32,767 nucleotides of DNA from JBAYHA01 sp964605975 (GCA_964605975.1 CAZSER010000004.1:1-32767); one strand, 5' to 3'. Positions 13,038 through 20,634 are shown, counted from the stretch's first letter. Made by a program: numbers and translations. The notes: generated by a model not told the origin, from the sequence alone.

Positions 13038-15203
13038 ATGATCCGAAATCGTCAACTAAAACTATTGACTATGGAATCAGTTCATGATATCCGAATAGAA
13101 CAACTCTTTATTCCAGCCAAAAACAACAACGATGCCTATTGGTGCGTTGATTTTGTTATTCATCCAAGCGGAAAAAATCTTTTTGGCGGATACTTAATGG
13201 GAATTATTGAAATAAGAGCCACGGAAAAAGATTATAGTCAAAAAATTTCCCAAATTCTTGTAAATACTGTTCAGGAAAGCTACTACCAGCAAATTACTAA
13301 CTCCCCAGATCCAGCCAAATTAAACTTGGAAACCGTTTTTGAGTACGCCCTCCAAAAAGCCAACTCCGCCATAACTGAGCTTATCCAAATTGGTCAAGTT
13401 AATTTTGTTTTGGATAACTTAAACTATGTTGTTGCCGTTGCCAAACCAAATAATAAAACCAAAGATATTGATTTTTTCTTTACCCAACAAGGACTTACTG
13501 GCGTTTATTTATTACACAAAACAAAGCAAAACAACTACAAAGTAATTAATATTGTTGACAACTCTCCAGCAAACAAAGCTGAAAAATCCTCCAAGACTCT
13601 AAAGGTTTTTTCATCAACCTTGGCTGGAAATATCTTTTTTCATGATATTCTTTTTTTCTGTTCCGAAATGTTCAACAACTTTCTTCCGGTCCAAAAAGTA
13701 AATAAAGTTATTGCCGGTGGAGATTTTAACTCTTCAATTGATTATTTTAAAACATTAATCAATAATGTCAAAAATAGTTCCCACCTTTCATACAGCGCTA
13801 TTTTTATTAAAATGGAAGAGAAAAAAACTCCCCATGATAGACCGATTTCTCACGAATCTATCGACCGCTTAATTAATACCAAAGAACAAACGGAAAAATA
13901 TCTAACTCAAAGCAACTCAATAAATATCATTTCTCGAATAACAGCAGTTGTTGATTTCCTAAAAAAAATAAAAACCAAAAAGACAAAATTAAAGACACCC
14001 GAGAGAACCGGCTCTTTTGGCAAAAAAATTATCCAAAAAATAAAATCATTAATAATCACCCTAAAAGATTTATTTACCGGCAAAAAAACTTTCTCTTTCA
14101 AAAAACTACTATACCCTTTCAAAACCTTAGCAACTTTAAGTAAAAACCCCCGTTATTCAAAAAAACTCTTATTGGGCTTAATTTTAATTATCGTCGCTTT
14201 GGTTGGTTCTATTTTTTGGACTAATCACAACAAAAAAGTGGCCCAAATAGAGAAAAAATACCGAACCCAAATACAAAACACCAAAGATTTAATTAACAAA
14301 GCGCAAGTTGGCTTAATTACAAAAAGCGAAACGGAAGCTTTCACTTTTTTATCCGAAGCGGAAATTATAATTGCGCAACTTCCTCAAAACGACAGCAACC
14401 AACAAGCTAATTTCCAAGAACTTAATAAACAAGCGCAAAACATTAGAGAAAAATTATTAAAAATAGAAAATATTATTCCCGAAAAATTGTTTGAAACAGA
14501 AGGTTCCATAAAAAAAATCGTTGGACAAAAAAATTCTTTATTCATTGTTGCTGACAACTCTCTTTGGCAGTTTGATTTAAATTCCAAAGCATTAAACAAA
14601 AGAATTACTGAATTACCAAATGAAATTAACTATCTTGTTGCCGACGATAAAACCATGTTAGCTCTTTTTGCTGATAACAAGTTAACCAAAATTGAAGGAA
14701 ATTCCCTCAAAAACATAAACCTTTCTTTATCTGCTCAAAACCCATTTACCCTTTATAATGGGCATATTTATCAAGTTGATAAAGAAAAAGAACAAATTAT
14801 CCGCTTTACCTCGCTTGGAAACGATCAATACGCTTCCGCCAAAAACTGGCTCAAAGAATCTAATGATTCGGCGCTAAAATTAGCCGGCGACATCTGCGCC
14901 GATGGCAATCTTTATGTCGCCGGAACAGACGGTAAAATCAATAAATATTTTACTGGCAAGAAAGAACCTTTTTCTTCTTCTTCCGCAACAACAAAGCCAA
15001 TAAAAATAATAACCTCTATTGAGTTAGATAAAATTTACTTACTCAACAAAGAAAGCAACTTAATAGTTATTTTGAACAAAGATGGCAGTTTGTATAGTCA
15101 ATATCAGTTCTCCACTTTAGAAAACAGTATTACCGATTTCTTTGTCAACAAAGACGCCATTTATATCATTTCTAACAACACGGTTTATCGTAGCAAAAAA
15201 TAA
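13038..15203 (+). CDS. Large membrane protein: PP2C-like cytoplasmic head, one membrane helix, external coiled coil and propeller-like tail
   Basis: 721 residues (710 if Met12 at 13071 is the start). Residues about 20-265 look like a degenerate PP2C-type phosphatase fold: YWCVDFVIHPSGKNLFGGYLMGIIEI at the start, LDNLNYVVAVAKPNNKTKDIDFFFTQQGLTGVYLL in the middle, DILFFCSEMFNNFL near 220, and a late SHLSYSAIFIKM strand. The metal-binding aspartates of true PP2C enzymes are not recognisable. A basic linker precedes a membrane helix (about 374-396, LLLGLILIIVALVGSIFW). A coiled coil (about 400-475) follows, then repeated short beta units (NSLFIVADNSLWQFDLNSKALN, NLYVAGTDGKINKYF, KIYLLNKESNLIVILNKDGSLY, AIYIISNNTVYRS) like propeller blades outside the cell. 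Monocistronic, with its own promoter and terminator. Function unknown; a transmembrane sensor or scaffold is a guess. Confidence 0.7.
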   Translation: MIRNRQLKLLTMESVHDIRIEQLFIPAKNNNDAYWCVDFVIHPSGKNLFGGYLMGIIEIRATEKDYSQKISQILVNTVQESYYQQITNSPDPAKLNLETVFEYALQKANSAITELIQIGQVNFVLDNLNYVVAVAKPNNKTKDIDFFFTQQGLTGVYLLHKTKQNNYKVINIVDNSPANKAEKSSKTLKVFSSTLAGNIFFHDILFFCSEMFNNFLPVQKVNKVIAGGDFNSSIDYFKTLINNVKNSSHLSYSAIFIKMEEKKTPHDRPISHESIDRLINTKEQTEKYLTQSNSINIISRITAVVDFLKKIKTKKTKLKTPERTGSFGKKIIQKIKSLIITLKDLFTGKKTFSFKKLLYPFKTLATLSKNPRYSKKLLLGLILIIVALVGSIFWTNHNKKVAQIEKKYRTQIQNTKDLINKAQVGLITKSETEAFTFLSEAEIIIAQLPQNDSNQQANFQELNKQAQNIREKLLKIENIIPEKLFETEGSIKKIVGQKNSLFIVADNSLWQFDLNSKALNKRITELPNEINYLVADDKTMLALFADNKLTKIEGNSLKNINLSLSAQNPFTLYNGHIYQVDKEKEQIIRFTSLGNDQYASAKNWLKESNDSALKLAGDICADGNLYVAGTDGKINKYFTGKKEPFSSSSATTKPIKIITSIELDKIYLLNKESNLIVILNKDGSLYSQYQFSTLENSITDFFVNKDAIYIISNNTVYRSKK

Positions 15204-15215
15204 TTTTTCTCCAAC

Positions 15216-15245
15216 AAAAAAATCGACTGTTAAGTCGATTTTTTT
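15216..15245. terminator. Bidirectional terminator between the 13038 gene and rplL
   Basis: AAAAAAATCGACT (15216-15228), 4-base loop, AGTCGATTTTTTT (15233-15245). Symmetrical, with A and T runs on both sides, and lies between two converging genes. Confidence 0.9.
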
Positions 15246-15261
15246 GTCTTGTAAACTAAGA

Positions 15262-15660
15262 TTATTTCAAAGTGACAGTAGCACCAGCTTCAGACAATTT
15301 TTTCTTCATGTCTTCAGCTTCTTCTTTCTTGACACCTTCTTTAACCATCTTTGGAGCACCGTCAACTAAATCCTTAGCCTCTTTTAAGCCAAGACCTGTA
15401 ATTTCTTTAACTGCTTTGATAACATTAATTTTATTATCACCAGCAGAAGTTAATTCTACACTAAATTCAGTTTTTTCTTCTGCAGGAGCAGACCCAGCAG
15501 GAGCAGCAGCCATAGCCATCATTGGAGCAGCTGCAGAAACACCAAATTTTTCTTCCAAGATTTTCACCAATTCTGCTAAATCAAGGACTGACATCTTTTC
15601 AATTTCGGAAACCAAAGATTGAAATTTTTCTGGAACGATAACATTTTTTTCTTCTGACAT
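15262..15660 (-). CDS. rplL: 50S ribosomal protein L7/L12
   Basis: 132 residues. The N-terminal dimerisation helices (SLVSEIEKMSVLDLAELVKILEEKFGVSAA) are followed by an Ala/Pro-rich hinge (about 45-62). The C-terminal factor-binding domain has the conserved KINVIKAVKEITGLGLKEAKDLVDGAPKMVKEGVKKEEAEDMKKKLSEAGATVTLK. It recruits translation factors to the ribosome stalk. Second gene after rplJ, 50 bases apart, transcribed from the rplJ promoter under the L10-type leader, as in most bacteria. Ends at a shared bidirectional terminator. Confidence 0.98.
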   Translation of the reverse strand: MSEEKNVIVPEKFQSLVSEIEKMSVLDLAELVKILEEKFGVSAAAPMMAMAAAPAGSAPAEEKTEFSVELTSAGDNKINVIKAVKEITGLGLKEAKDLVDGAPKMVKEGVKKEEAEDMKKKLSEAGATVTLK

Positions 15661-15710
15661 AAAATTATTTTGAGATTAAATTCAGAATTTAGAATTCAGA
15701 ATTTTTCCAA

Positions 15711-16232
15711 TTACTTATTATTTTTAATTGCATCTAACACACTAACCAATCCTCGCAAATTACCGGCTAAGACATTAACAAAGCCAGAAACTGGAGCATT
15801 CAAGGAACCCACTAACTTAGCAAGTAACTCTTGTTTGGAAGGTAAATCGGCAATTTGTTGAACTTCTGCCAAAGAAAGCACCAAACCATTCATCAATCCA
15901 CCTTGTAAGGCGACCTTGTCATTGGTTTTGGAAAAATCCTTGATCACTTTTGCTGGAGCAACTTCATCATTTTCAGAAATTGCTACGGCCAAACTACCTT
16001 GCATTGCAGAAACATCAGCAGAAGAAAATCCGCTTTCGTTTAAAGCTTTTTGCAAAATTGTTTTCTTGACGGCCATCATTTCTACGCCTTCAGCTTTTGC
16101 TTTTTTTCGCAAATCCTGAGTAGCGCTAACGGTCAAACCGTCTTGACTAGCAAAAACAATCGATTTAGCCTGCCCAAATCTAGCAACCAGCTTATTGAAG
16201 ATTTCCTCCTTTTGCTGTTTTGATTTTGGCAT
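15711..16232 (-). CDS. rplJ: 50S ribosomal protein L10
   Basis: 173 residues. The start MPKSKQQKEEIFNKLVARFGQAKSIVFASQDGLTV is typical, followed by LRKKAKAEGVEMMAVKKTILQKAL, LAVAISENDEVAPAKVIKDFSKTNDKVALQGGLMNG and the C-terminal helix that carries L7/L12 dimers (VSVLDAIKNNK). The L10-L12 complex forms the ribosome stalk and, in other bacteria, represses its own mRNA through the leader, which is present here. An AGGAGG-like site does not precede the ATG. L11 and L1 genes are not adjacent. Confidence 0.97.
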   Translation of the reverse strand: MPKSKQQKEEIFNKLVARFGQAKSIVFASQDGLTVSATQDLRKKAKAEGVEMMAVKKTILQKALNESGFSSADVSAMQGSLAVAISENDEVAPAKVIKDFSKTNDKVALQGGLMNGLVLSLAEVQQIADLPSKQELLAKLVGSLNAPVSGFVNVLAGNLRGLVSVLDAIKNNK

Positions 16233-16255
16233 AACTGTTTATTAATTTTAGTTAT

Positions 16256-16353
16256 AAAAAAAATCCGCGTTCTCCGCAGAAATAAAGACAATCTCTTGAT
16301 TAAGAAGTCTTCCTCGGTAGGATTTATCTTGGCACCTACTGTCTACGGATAAC
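16256..16353 (-). ncRNA. L10 leader (ribosomal protein attenuator) of rplJL
   Basis: On the minus strand the leader reads GTAGACAGTAGGTGCC..., then ATCCTACCGAGGAAGAC, matching the conserved L10-binding element (a GTAGG/CCTAC stem and the CCGAGG kink-type internal loop). A hairpin follows (CTGCG/CGCGG, 5-base loop) with eight Ts (16263-16256), about 24 bases before the rplJ ATG. This looks like an attenuator: L10 binding would favour termination. The element identity comes from resemblance to the known L10_leader family; the attenuation model is inference. Confidence 0.85.
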
Positions 16354-16359
16354 AAGGAA

Positions 16360-16388
16360 ATTATACCTAACTTAATTAAAGATGTCAA
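16360..16388 (-). promoter_or_regulatory. Promoter of rplJL
   Basis: Minus strand: TTGACA (16388-16383), 17-base spacer, TATAAT (16365-16360): full consensus. Start site near 16353. Confidence 0.9.
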
Positions 16389-16393
16389 GCATG

Positions 16394-16410
16394 TTTAATT
16401 TTAGACAAAA
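16394..16410 (+). repeat. 17-bp inverted repeat, left copy, bordering the GC-rich cassette
   Basis: TTTAATTTTAGACAAAA, perfectly complementary to the right copy at 17400-17416. Between the copies lie the GC-rich gene, its leader, promoter and terminator. The left copy is also part of a local palindrome (16394-16415). No target-site duplication is visible outside the copies. Confidence 0.5.
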
Positions 16411-16437
16411 TTAAAGGGGGTGGATATGACCACCCCC
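16406..16437 (-). terminator. GC-rich terminator of the lipoprotein cassette
   Basis: GGGGGTGG (16416-16423), 6-base loop, CCACCCCC (16430-16437), followed on the minus strand by TTTAATTTTG. Its all-G/C stem is unlike the A/T-stem terminators elsewhere in the window. Confidence 0.9.
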
Positions 16438-16443
16438 TGTCGG

Positions 16444-17154
16444 TTACAAGGCTTCCTTTAGACGAGCCGGAATATCCAGCCCGTCAACGACCTGCTTCTT
16501 GATCTCGGGGGTGAGGTCAACCCCCATTTGTTTAAATACTTCCCGAGCTTCGGGAACTTTACCAAAGAGCATAAGCTCTCTGGCGTTCCGGATCGCCGGC
16601 GCCACCATGCTGACCTCATCGGCAACATAGTGTTGCCAGGTTGAAAACTCCTGGAAGTCATCCGGCGACCAGACCGGAGTAGCCACCAAGGCGCGAATTC
16701 GCACCCGAGCGACCTCTCGGATCTTCGGCAGAGGAATAATCCCCTCCGCCAACTTCAGGTTTGAAGCCAGAAGACGAAAGTCTTCCGACTTCTTGGCCTT
16801 GTCCCAGAAGAGAAGGACCATCTCCTCCTTTTCTCCGGGCCCCACAAAAAGGGACCTTTCCTTCTGAAAGGCATACGCCTCCGGAAGGTACCCCTTCTCA
16901 ATAAGGGTGTGAAACACCCTCTGCTGGGTGACTACCCCCAGCAGGTTGTTGGTTTTTTGGAAATCCGCCTGGATTTCCTTCAAAACCTCACAGTCTACCC
17001 CCTGGGGGTGCATGATGCACCCCGACCAAGCCTTTACGGCCTCCTTTATCTCGACCTCTCGGCCGAAACTGGATGGAAGTTCGGAGACATCCTCCGAACA
17101 TCCGCCCAAAAAACCGACCAGCACCATGAAACAGACCAAAATACCCTTTTTCAT
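16444..17154 (-). CDS. GC-rich orphan lipoprotein, likely acquired
   Basis: 236 residues from the ATG at 17154, chosen because AAAGGAG sits 7 bases upstream and the protein then starts with a lipoprotein signal: MKKG, a hydrophobic stretch, and the lipobox LGGC. Cys19 would be lipidated. An in-frame GTG at 17202 would add 16 residues and bury the signal, so I reject it. The mature part is mostly helical with a CIMHPQGVDC cysteine pair near 45-55, and no motif I recognise. Base use is strikingly different: three 60-base lines count 50-60% GC against roughly 30-35% around, with many CTC, CCG, GGG and GCC. It is a single-gene unit with a consensus promoter, a long leader and a GC-rich terminator. 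A surface-exposed, transferred gene is the best reading; misassembly should be excluded. Confidence 0.7.
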   Translation of the reverse strand: MKKGILVCFMVLVGFLGGCSEDVSELPSSFGREVEIKEAVKAWSGCIMHPQGVDCEVLKEIQADFQKTNNLLGVVTQQRVFHTLIEKGYLPEAYAFQKERSLFVGPGEKEEMVLLFWDKAKKSEDFRLLASNLKLAEGIIPLPKIREVARVRIRALVATPVWSPDDFQEFSTWQHYVADEVSMVAPAIRNARELMLFGKVPEAREVFKQMGVDLTPEIKKQVVDGLDIPARLKEAL

Positions 17155-17341
17155 TTCTCTCTCCTTTGCCCCATTTAAGAGGGGCTTTGTTGTTAAAGAC
17201 ACAAAACTGCTTTCATAATTTCAATCGAAATACCGTCAAAACGGACCGTTAATCAAAGCTATCATATTAAAAATAACCTGAAGATAACTATATTGAGAAC
17301 ACAAAAGCAACTGCGTGTCATTAACAACGATTTTAAAAGAA
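17155..17341 (-). promoter_or_regulatory. Long 5' leader of the GC-rich lipoprotein gene
   Basis: About 187 bases lie between the predicted start site (near 17341) and the ATG. It contains CCGT/ACGG alternative stems (17233-17250) and, just before the Shine-Dalgarno, a GCCCC-loop-GGGGC hairpin (17169-17186). No known riboswitch is recognised. Confidence 0.4.
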
Positions 17342-17347
17342 CATAGA

Positions 17348-17376
17348 ATTATAACATATATTCAAAAAAATGTCAA
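17348..17376 (-). promoter_or_regulatory. Consensus promoter of the GC-rich lipoprotein gene
   Basis: Minus strand: TTGACA (17376-17371), 17-base spacer, TATAAT (17353-17348): perfect on all counts. The -35 is the downstream arm of the terminator hairpin of the preceding glycosyltransferase gene. Confidence 0.85.
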
Positions 17377-17400
17377 TGGCAAGAGCCTTTTTTGACATTT
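17361..17400 (-). terminator. Terminator of the flippase - glycosyltransferase operon
   Basis: AAATGTCAA (17368-17376) pairs with TTGACATTT (17392-17400), with an inner GGC-AAGA-GCC hairpin. On the minus strand seven Ts follow (17370-17364). Confidence 0.75.
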
Positions 17401-17416
17401 TTTGTCTAAAATTAAA
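17400..17416 (-). repeat. 17-bp inverted repeat, right copy, bordering the GC-rich cassette
   Basis: The plus strand reads TTTTGTCTAAAATTAAA, the exact reverse complement of 16394-16410. It abuts the glycosyltransferase terminator and lies 25 bases from that gene's stop. Confidence 0.5.
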
Positions 17417-17441
17417 TAAATATAACTAATCCCCCAATTTT

Positions 17442-18596
17442 TTAATTTTCTTTTGTTATAAACATTAACAGTTTTTTGGCTTGTTTTGACCAGACAAATT
17501 GATCACTCGCCCTTTTTTGGCCGTTTTGACCAAGTCTTTCCGCCAATTCCCTATTTTGTAAAAGTTCCAAAACTTTTTCTGCCAACCATTGTTCATCTGT
17601 CGGATCAATTACAAAACCCGTCTCGCCATCAACTACCGCCTCTGGCGCACCACCGCTATTCCCTGCTATTACCGCCTTGCCAAAAATACCGGCTTCCAAA
17701 AAAACAATTCCAAAACCTTCGACATCACCATTAGCCAGTTCTCGACAAGGCAAAACAAAAAGATCACAAGACTGATAATATTTTTCCAAACTGTCTTCAT
17801 TGGTGATAAGAATAGACTTCTCAACTTTTAACTCTTGTGCCAGTTTATTTAATCTCTCCTTTTCTTGACCAACACCATAAATAACATAAACCAGCTCCGG
17901 AAATTTTTGCAAAACTTGCGGTAAAGCCTTAATCATTGTATCAAAACCTTTTCTTTCTACTAATCTTCCAACACTCAAAACCATTTTTTTATCTTGTAAT
18001 TTTTGCCCATTTTTAAAATCTACTAAATCTTGTTGGGGATAATTATTATTATTTAACGAACAGCAAGGATAAATAATTTCTACCTTAATTTTACCTTTGG
18101 GGAAGAATTCTAATAGTTTTGTTTTAGTAAATTTACTATTAACAAAAATGTAATCAGCGTAATTTAAAATAATTCTAGTTAAAACTCTTTTTATCTTTTT
18201 CTTTTGGGCAAAAGCTAAATCCAAACCATGCAAAGAAACAGCATAATTAACTCCCAATAAAATTTTACAAAAAAATGCCACCGTTCCTACCGGCAAAATT
18301 TGTGTCACCAACAAAAAATTTACTCTTCTTTGCTTAATAATTTTCCAAAGCGGAAAGAAAATTTTTAACCATTTGGGCCAAAACTTTTTATAATATAGTT
18401 CTCGCCGATAAATAATATAATTTTGAGAAATATCAAAACGAAGATCACCTTCTTTGTGGGGAGCCAAGACAGCATACCTATCCTCGCCCAATAACAAAGC
18501 CAACTCTCGCGACAAATTTGACCAATAGTTAGCCACACCGCCAAAATCAGGGGGAAAATCGGTTGTAATTAGCAAAAAATTATCATTTTTATTCAT
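17442..18596 (-). CDS. GT4-family glycosyltransferase
   Basis: 384 residues from the ATG at 18596. A TTG at 18608 would add four residues and is unlikely. GT-B fold, family GT4 pattern: N-terminal TTDFPPDFGGVANYWSNLSREL with the glycine-rich acceptor loop, LHGLDLAF near 125, and VNSKFTKTKLLEFF. In the nucleotide-sugar domain are VLSVGRLVERKGFDTMIKALPQV near 215 and VYVIYGVGQEKERL. The EX7E motif lies in EGFGIVFLEAGIFGKAVIAGNSGG near 303, then GETGFVIDP. It would transfer a sugar from a nucleotide donor to a lipid or glycan on the cytoplasmic face. Its start overlaps the flippase stop by 8 bases, so translation is coupled and both likely serve one surface-glycan pathway. Confidence 0.9.
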   Translation of the reverse strand: MNKNDNFLLITTDFPPDFGGVANYWSNLSRELALLLGEDRYAVLAPHKEGDLRFDISQNYIIYRRELYYKKFWPKWLKIFFPLWKIIKQRRVNFLLVTQILPVGTVAFFCKILLGVNYAVSLHGLDLAFAQKKKIKRVLTRIILNYADYIFVNSKFTKTKLLEFFPKGKIKVEIIYPCCSLNNNNYPQQDLVDFKNGQKLQDKKMVLSVGRLVERKGFDTMIKALPQVLQKFPELVYVIYGVGQEKERLNKLAQELKVEKSILITNEDSLEKYYQSCDLFVLPCRELANGDVEGFGIVFLEAGIFGKAVIAGNSGGAPEAVVDGETGFVIDPTDEQWLAEKVLELLQNRELAERLGQNGQKRASDQFVWSKQAKKLLMFITKEN

Positions 18597-20043
18597 TGTT
18601 TTGACCAATATTTTTTTTAAAAATAGAATTACGAAAATCTGTTAGTTCTTTAACGGTTATAGTTTTTAATAAAAATAACAAACCGACATAAAAGACTGCT
18701 CCCAAAATAATCTGCCACCATAACGCCAAATCTTTAAACAATAATAATAAAAACACCATAAAAATCGCCCCCACAAAAGATTTTCCGAGTGGGATAAAAA
18801 AACTTTTCCAAGAAAAATTAACAATTTTTCTAATAACCCCAAAACTAAGCACCGCCAAAACGGCATGGGTACAGAAAAAAACTACCGCCGAACCAACAAA
18901 ACCAAAAATAGGAATAAAAATTAAATTCAAAACAACATTTATCACCATTACGGAAAAAATAAGTTTTGTGTTCGTGACTTGACGATCAGTAGCATTGAGT
19001 AATGCTCCAAAAATAAAATTAATAAAAACAAAATAAAGACCTAACATTAAAATTTGCAAAGGCAATACTGATGGTTGATATTTAATACCATAAAAAACAT
19101 CAATCACTTTTGGAGCAACAAAAAAAACTCCAAAAGAAATAGGCATGGCAATTAAAGCCGTAAATTTGGAAATTTTTTCAAAAGTTATTCTTAACTGTTC
19201 CTTATTATTGGCATAATGAAAACTAAAAGCAGGAAAAACGGCCGCCGATAATGAAGCTGGAATAAACTGCAAAGCAAATGGGATTTTCATTGCTACATTA
19301 TAATAAGCCACTGCACTATCACCAGAAATTTTTGATAACATAATAGAATCAATATACCCGTAAACACGACTAAAAAGAGCAATTAACGCAAAGGGAATAG
19401 AAATTGCTAACAAAGAAAAGAATATTTTTTTATCAAATCTTGGCAAAATATTTAGTTCAAATTTTTTTATTAACAACCAAAAAGAAAAAATCAAACTAAA
19501 AAAACTGGCACTCAAAAAAGGAGCCATCAGCCACAATAATGATTTTCCCGTAAAAATAACAAAACAACCAATGGACAAAATTATTATTTGATTAAAAACA
19601 ATATTCCAAGATTCATATTTTAAATTTCTAGCGCCACGAAAAAAAGCCCAAAAAGTATTAGCCAATTGATCAAAAATCATTGGAATACCGGCTAAATAAA
19701 CTAATTTCTTGGTAATTTCCGGATAGTTCAATAAATTAACCAACAAAACAACTAAAAAATAAGTCAGTAAACTTACCACTAATTTGAATGAAAAAACGGT
19801 ACTGAAATAAGTTTGAATTTTTTCTTTATTTTTGGCCGATTCTCGAATAATAGCCGAATTAAAACCAAAATCAACCAAAACGGCAAAAAGAGTAGCAAAA
19901 GAAATAGCAAAACTGTATTTACCTAAGTCTTCCACCCCAATAAATCTAGCCACCAAAATAAAATATGCAAAAGATAAAATCTTTTGCCAAACATAAGAAA
20001 TCGTCAAAAAAGCACTATTACGACTAACCGTTTCTTCTTTCAT
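18589..20043 (-). CDS. Polysaccharide flippase of the MOP superfamily (Wzx/MurJ type)
   Basis: 484 residues from the ATG at 20043; an in-frame TTG at 20073 adds ten residues but is less likely. Twelve or more hydrophobic helices are seen. Typical Wzx features: SAFLTISYVWQKILSFAYFILVARFIGVEDLGKYSFAISF at the start, FGFNSAIIRESAKNKEKIQTYFSTVFSFK near 75, GSAVVFFCTHAVLAVLSF and a polytopic C-terminus ending in a charged tail. Such proteins move lipid-linked sugars across the membrane. Overlap with the GT4 gene suggests O-antigen-like or capsule glycan export rather than lipid II flipping, but MurJ-like activity cannot be excluded. No obvious promoter between it and the rpsI terminator. Confidence 0.88.
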   Translation of the reverse strand: MKEETVSRNSAFLTISYVWQKILSFAYFILVARFIGVEDLGKYSFAISFATLFAVLVDFGFNSAIIRESAKNKEKIQTYFSTVFSFKLVVSLLTYFLVVLLVNLLNYPEITKKLVYLAGIPMIFDQLANTFWAFFRGARNLKYESWNIVFNQIIILSIGCFVIFTGKSLLWLMAPFLSASFFSLIFSFWLLIKKFELNILPRFDKKIFFSLLAISIPFALIALFSRVYGYIDSIMLSKISGDSAVAYYNVAMKIPFALQFIPASLSAAVFPAFSFHYANNKEQLRITFEKISKFTALIAMPISFGVFFVAPKVIDVFYGIKYQPSVLPLQILMLGLYFVFINFIFGALLNATDRQVTNTKLIFSVMVINVVLNLIFIPIFGFVGSAVVFFCTHAVLAVLSFGVIRKIVNFSWKSFFIPLGKSFVGAIFMVFLLLLFKDLALWWQIILGAVFYVGLLFLLKTITVKELTDFRNSIFKKNIGQNNE

Positions 20044-20090
20044 AAAATGTTTTTCACTTAACAAGCATAACAAAAAACAGCCAAAATATC

Positions 20091-20117
20091 AAAAAACTCC
20101 GAGATTCGGAGTTTTTT
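20091..20117. terminator. Terminator of the ribosomal protein/rpoA operon
   Basis: AAAAAACTCCGA (20091-20102), 3-base loop, TCGGAGTTTTTT (20106-20117): a perfect 12-pair stem, 32 bases after the rpsI stop. Confidence 0.9.
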
Positions 20118-20148
20118 GGAATATGATAAGTAAAAAAAAGTGAAATAA

Positions 20149-20634
20149 TTAACGCTTATCCCATTGAGGTGCTTTACGAGCTCTCTTCAAGCCTGGCTTC
20201 TTTCTTTCTTTAACTCTAGGATCTCTAGTCAAAAACCCTGCTTTTTTGAGAGGTTTTTTGAAATTTGGATTCAAAAGCAATAAAGATCTAGAAAGACCAT
20301 GTCTAATAGCTTCAGCTTGAGCAACTTTACCAGAACCTTTAACAGAAACGGATAAACTTAACTTTTCCATTTGTCCAACCAACTTCAACGGAGCCAAAAC
20401 TCTTTCTTGTAAATCCGCAGTTGGAAAATAGTTAGTAAAATCCTTACCATTAACGGTAATTTCACCTTTGCCTTTCTTGACAAGTCTTACCTGAGCGCAA
20501 GCCGTTTTTCTACGACCAACACTATAAAGATACTCCCCTTTCTTTTTGGATTTATCTTCAGTTACAGTCTCCACGACTTCAATATCAGCCTCAATTGGCT
20601 TGGTAATTTTTTTTGCTTTGGTTGTTTCTGCCAT
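20149..20634 (-). CDS. rpsI: 30S ribosomal protein S9
   Basis: 161 residues. The core starts at about 34 (YLYSVGRRKTACAQVRLVKKGKGEITVNGKDFTNYF). It has KVAQAEAIRHGLSRSLLLLNP and the essential basic tail FLTRDPRVKERKKPGLKRARKAPQWDKR, whose terminal Arg reaches the ribosomal P-site. An N-terminal extension of about 33 residues (acidic then Lys-rich) is not in the E. coli protein. The pair rplM-rpsI is co-transcribed as usual, here fused to the end of the rpoA operon. Ends at a strong terminator. Confidence 0.98.
   Translation of the reverse strand: MAETTKAKKITKPIEADIEVVETVTEDKSKKKGEYLYSVGRRKTACAQVRLVKKGKGEITVNGKDFTNYFPTADLQERVLAPLKLVGQMEKLSLSVSVKGSGKVAQAEAIRHGLSRSLLLLNPNFKKPLKKAGFLTRDPRVKERKKPGLKRARKAPQWDKR

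Noticed and set aside
15680..15704. 11-bp direct repeat ATTCAGAATTT between rplL and rplJ
   Set aside because: Short, AT-rich and only two copies 14 bases apart in a 50-base spacer; no role can be supported.
16444..17202. Longer start (GTG at 17202) for the lipoprotein gene
   Set aside because: It would place 16 charged residues before the lipoprotein signal. The ATG at 17154 has a strong Shine-Dalgarno at correct spacing.
17486..17831. Plus-strand ORFs across the glycosyltransferase, and similar long antisense ORFs over rpoA, rplL, tgt, mutS and mutL
   Set aside because: They are shadows of well-identified minus-strand genes, with no ribosome sites and no recognisable products.
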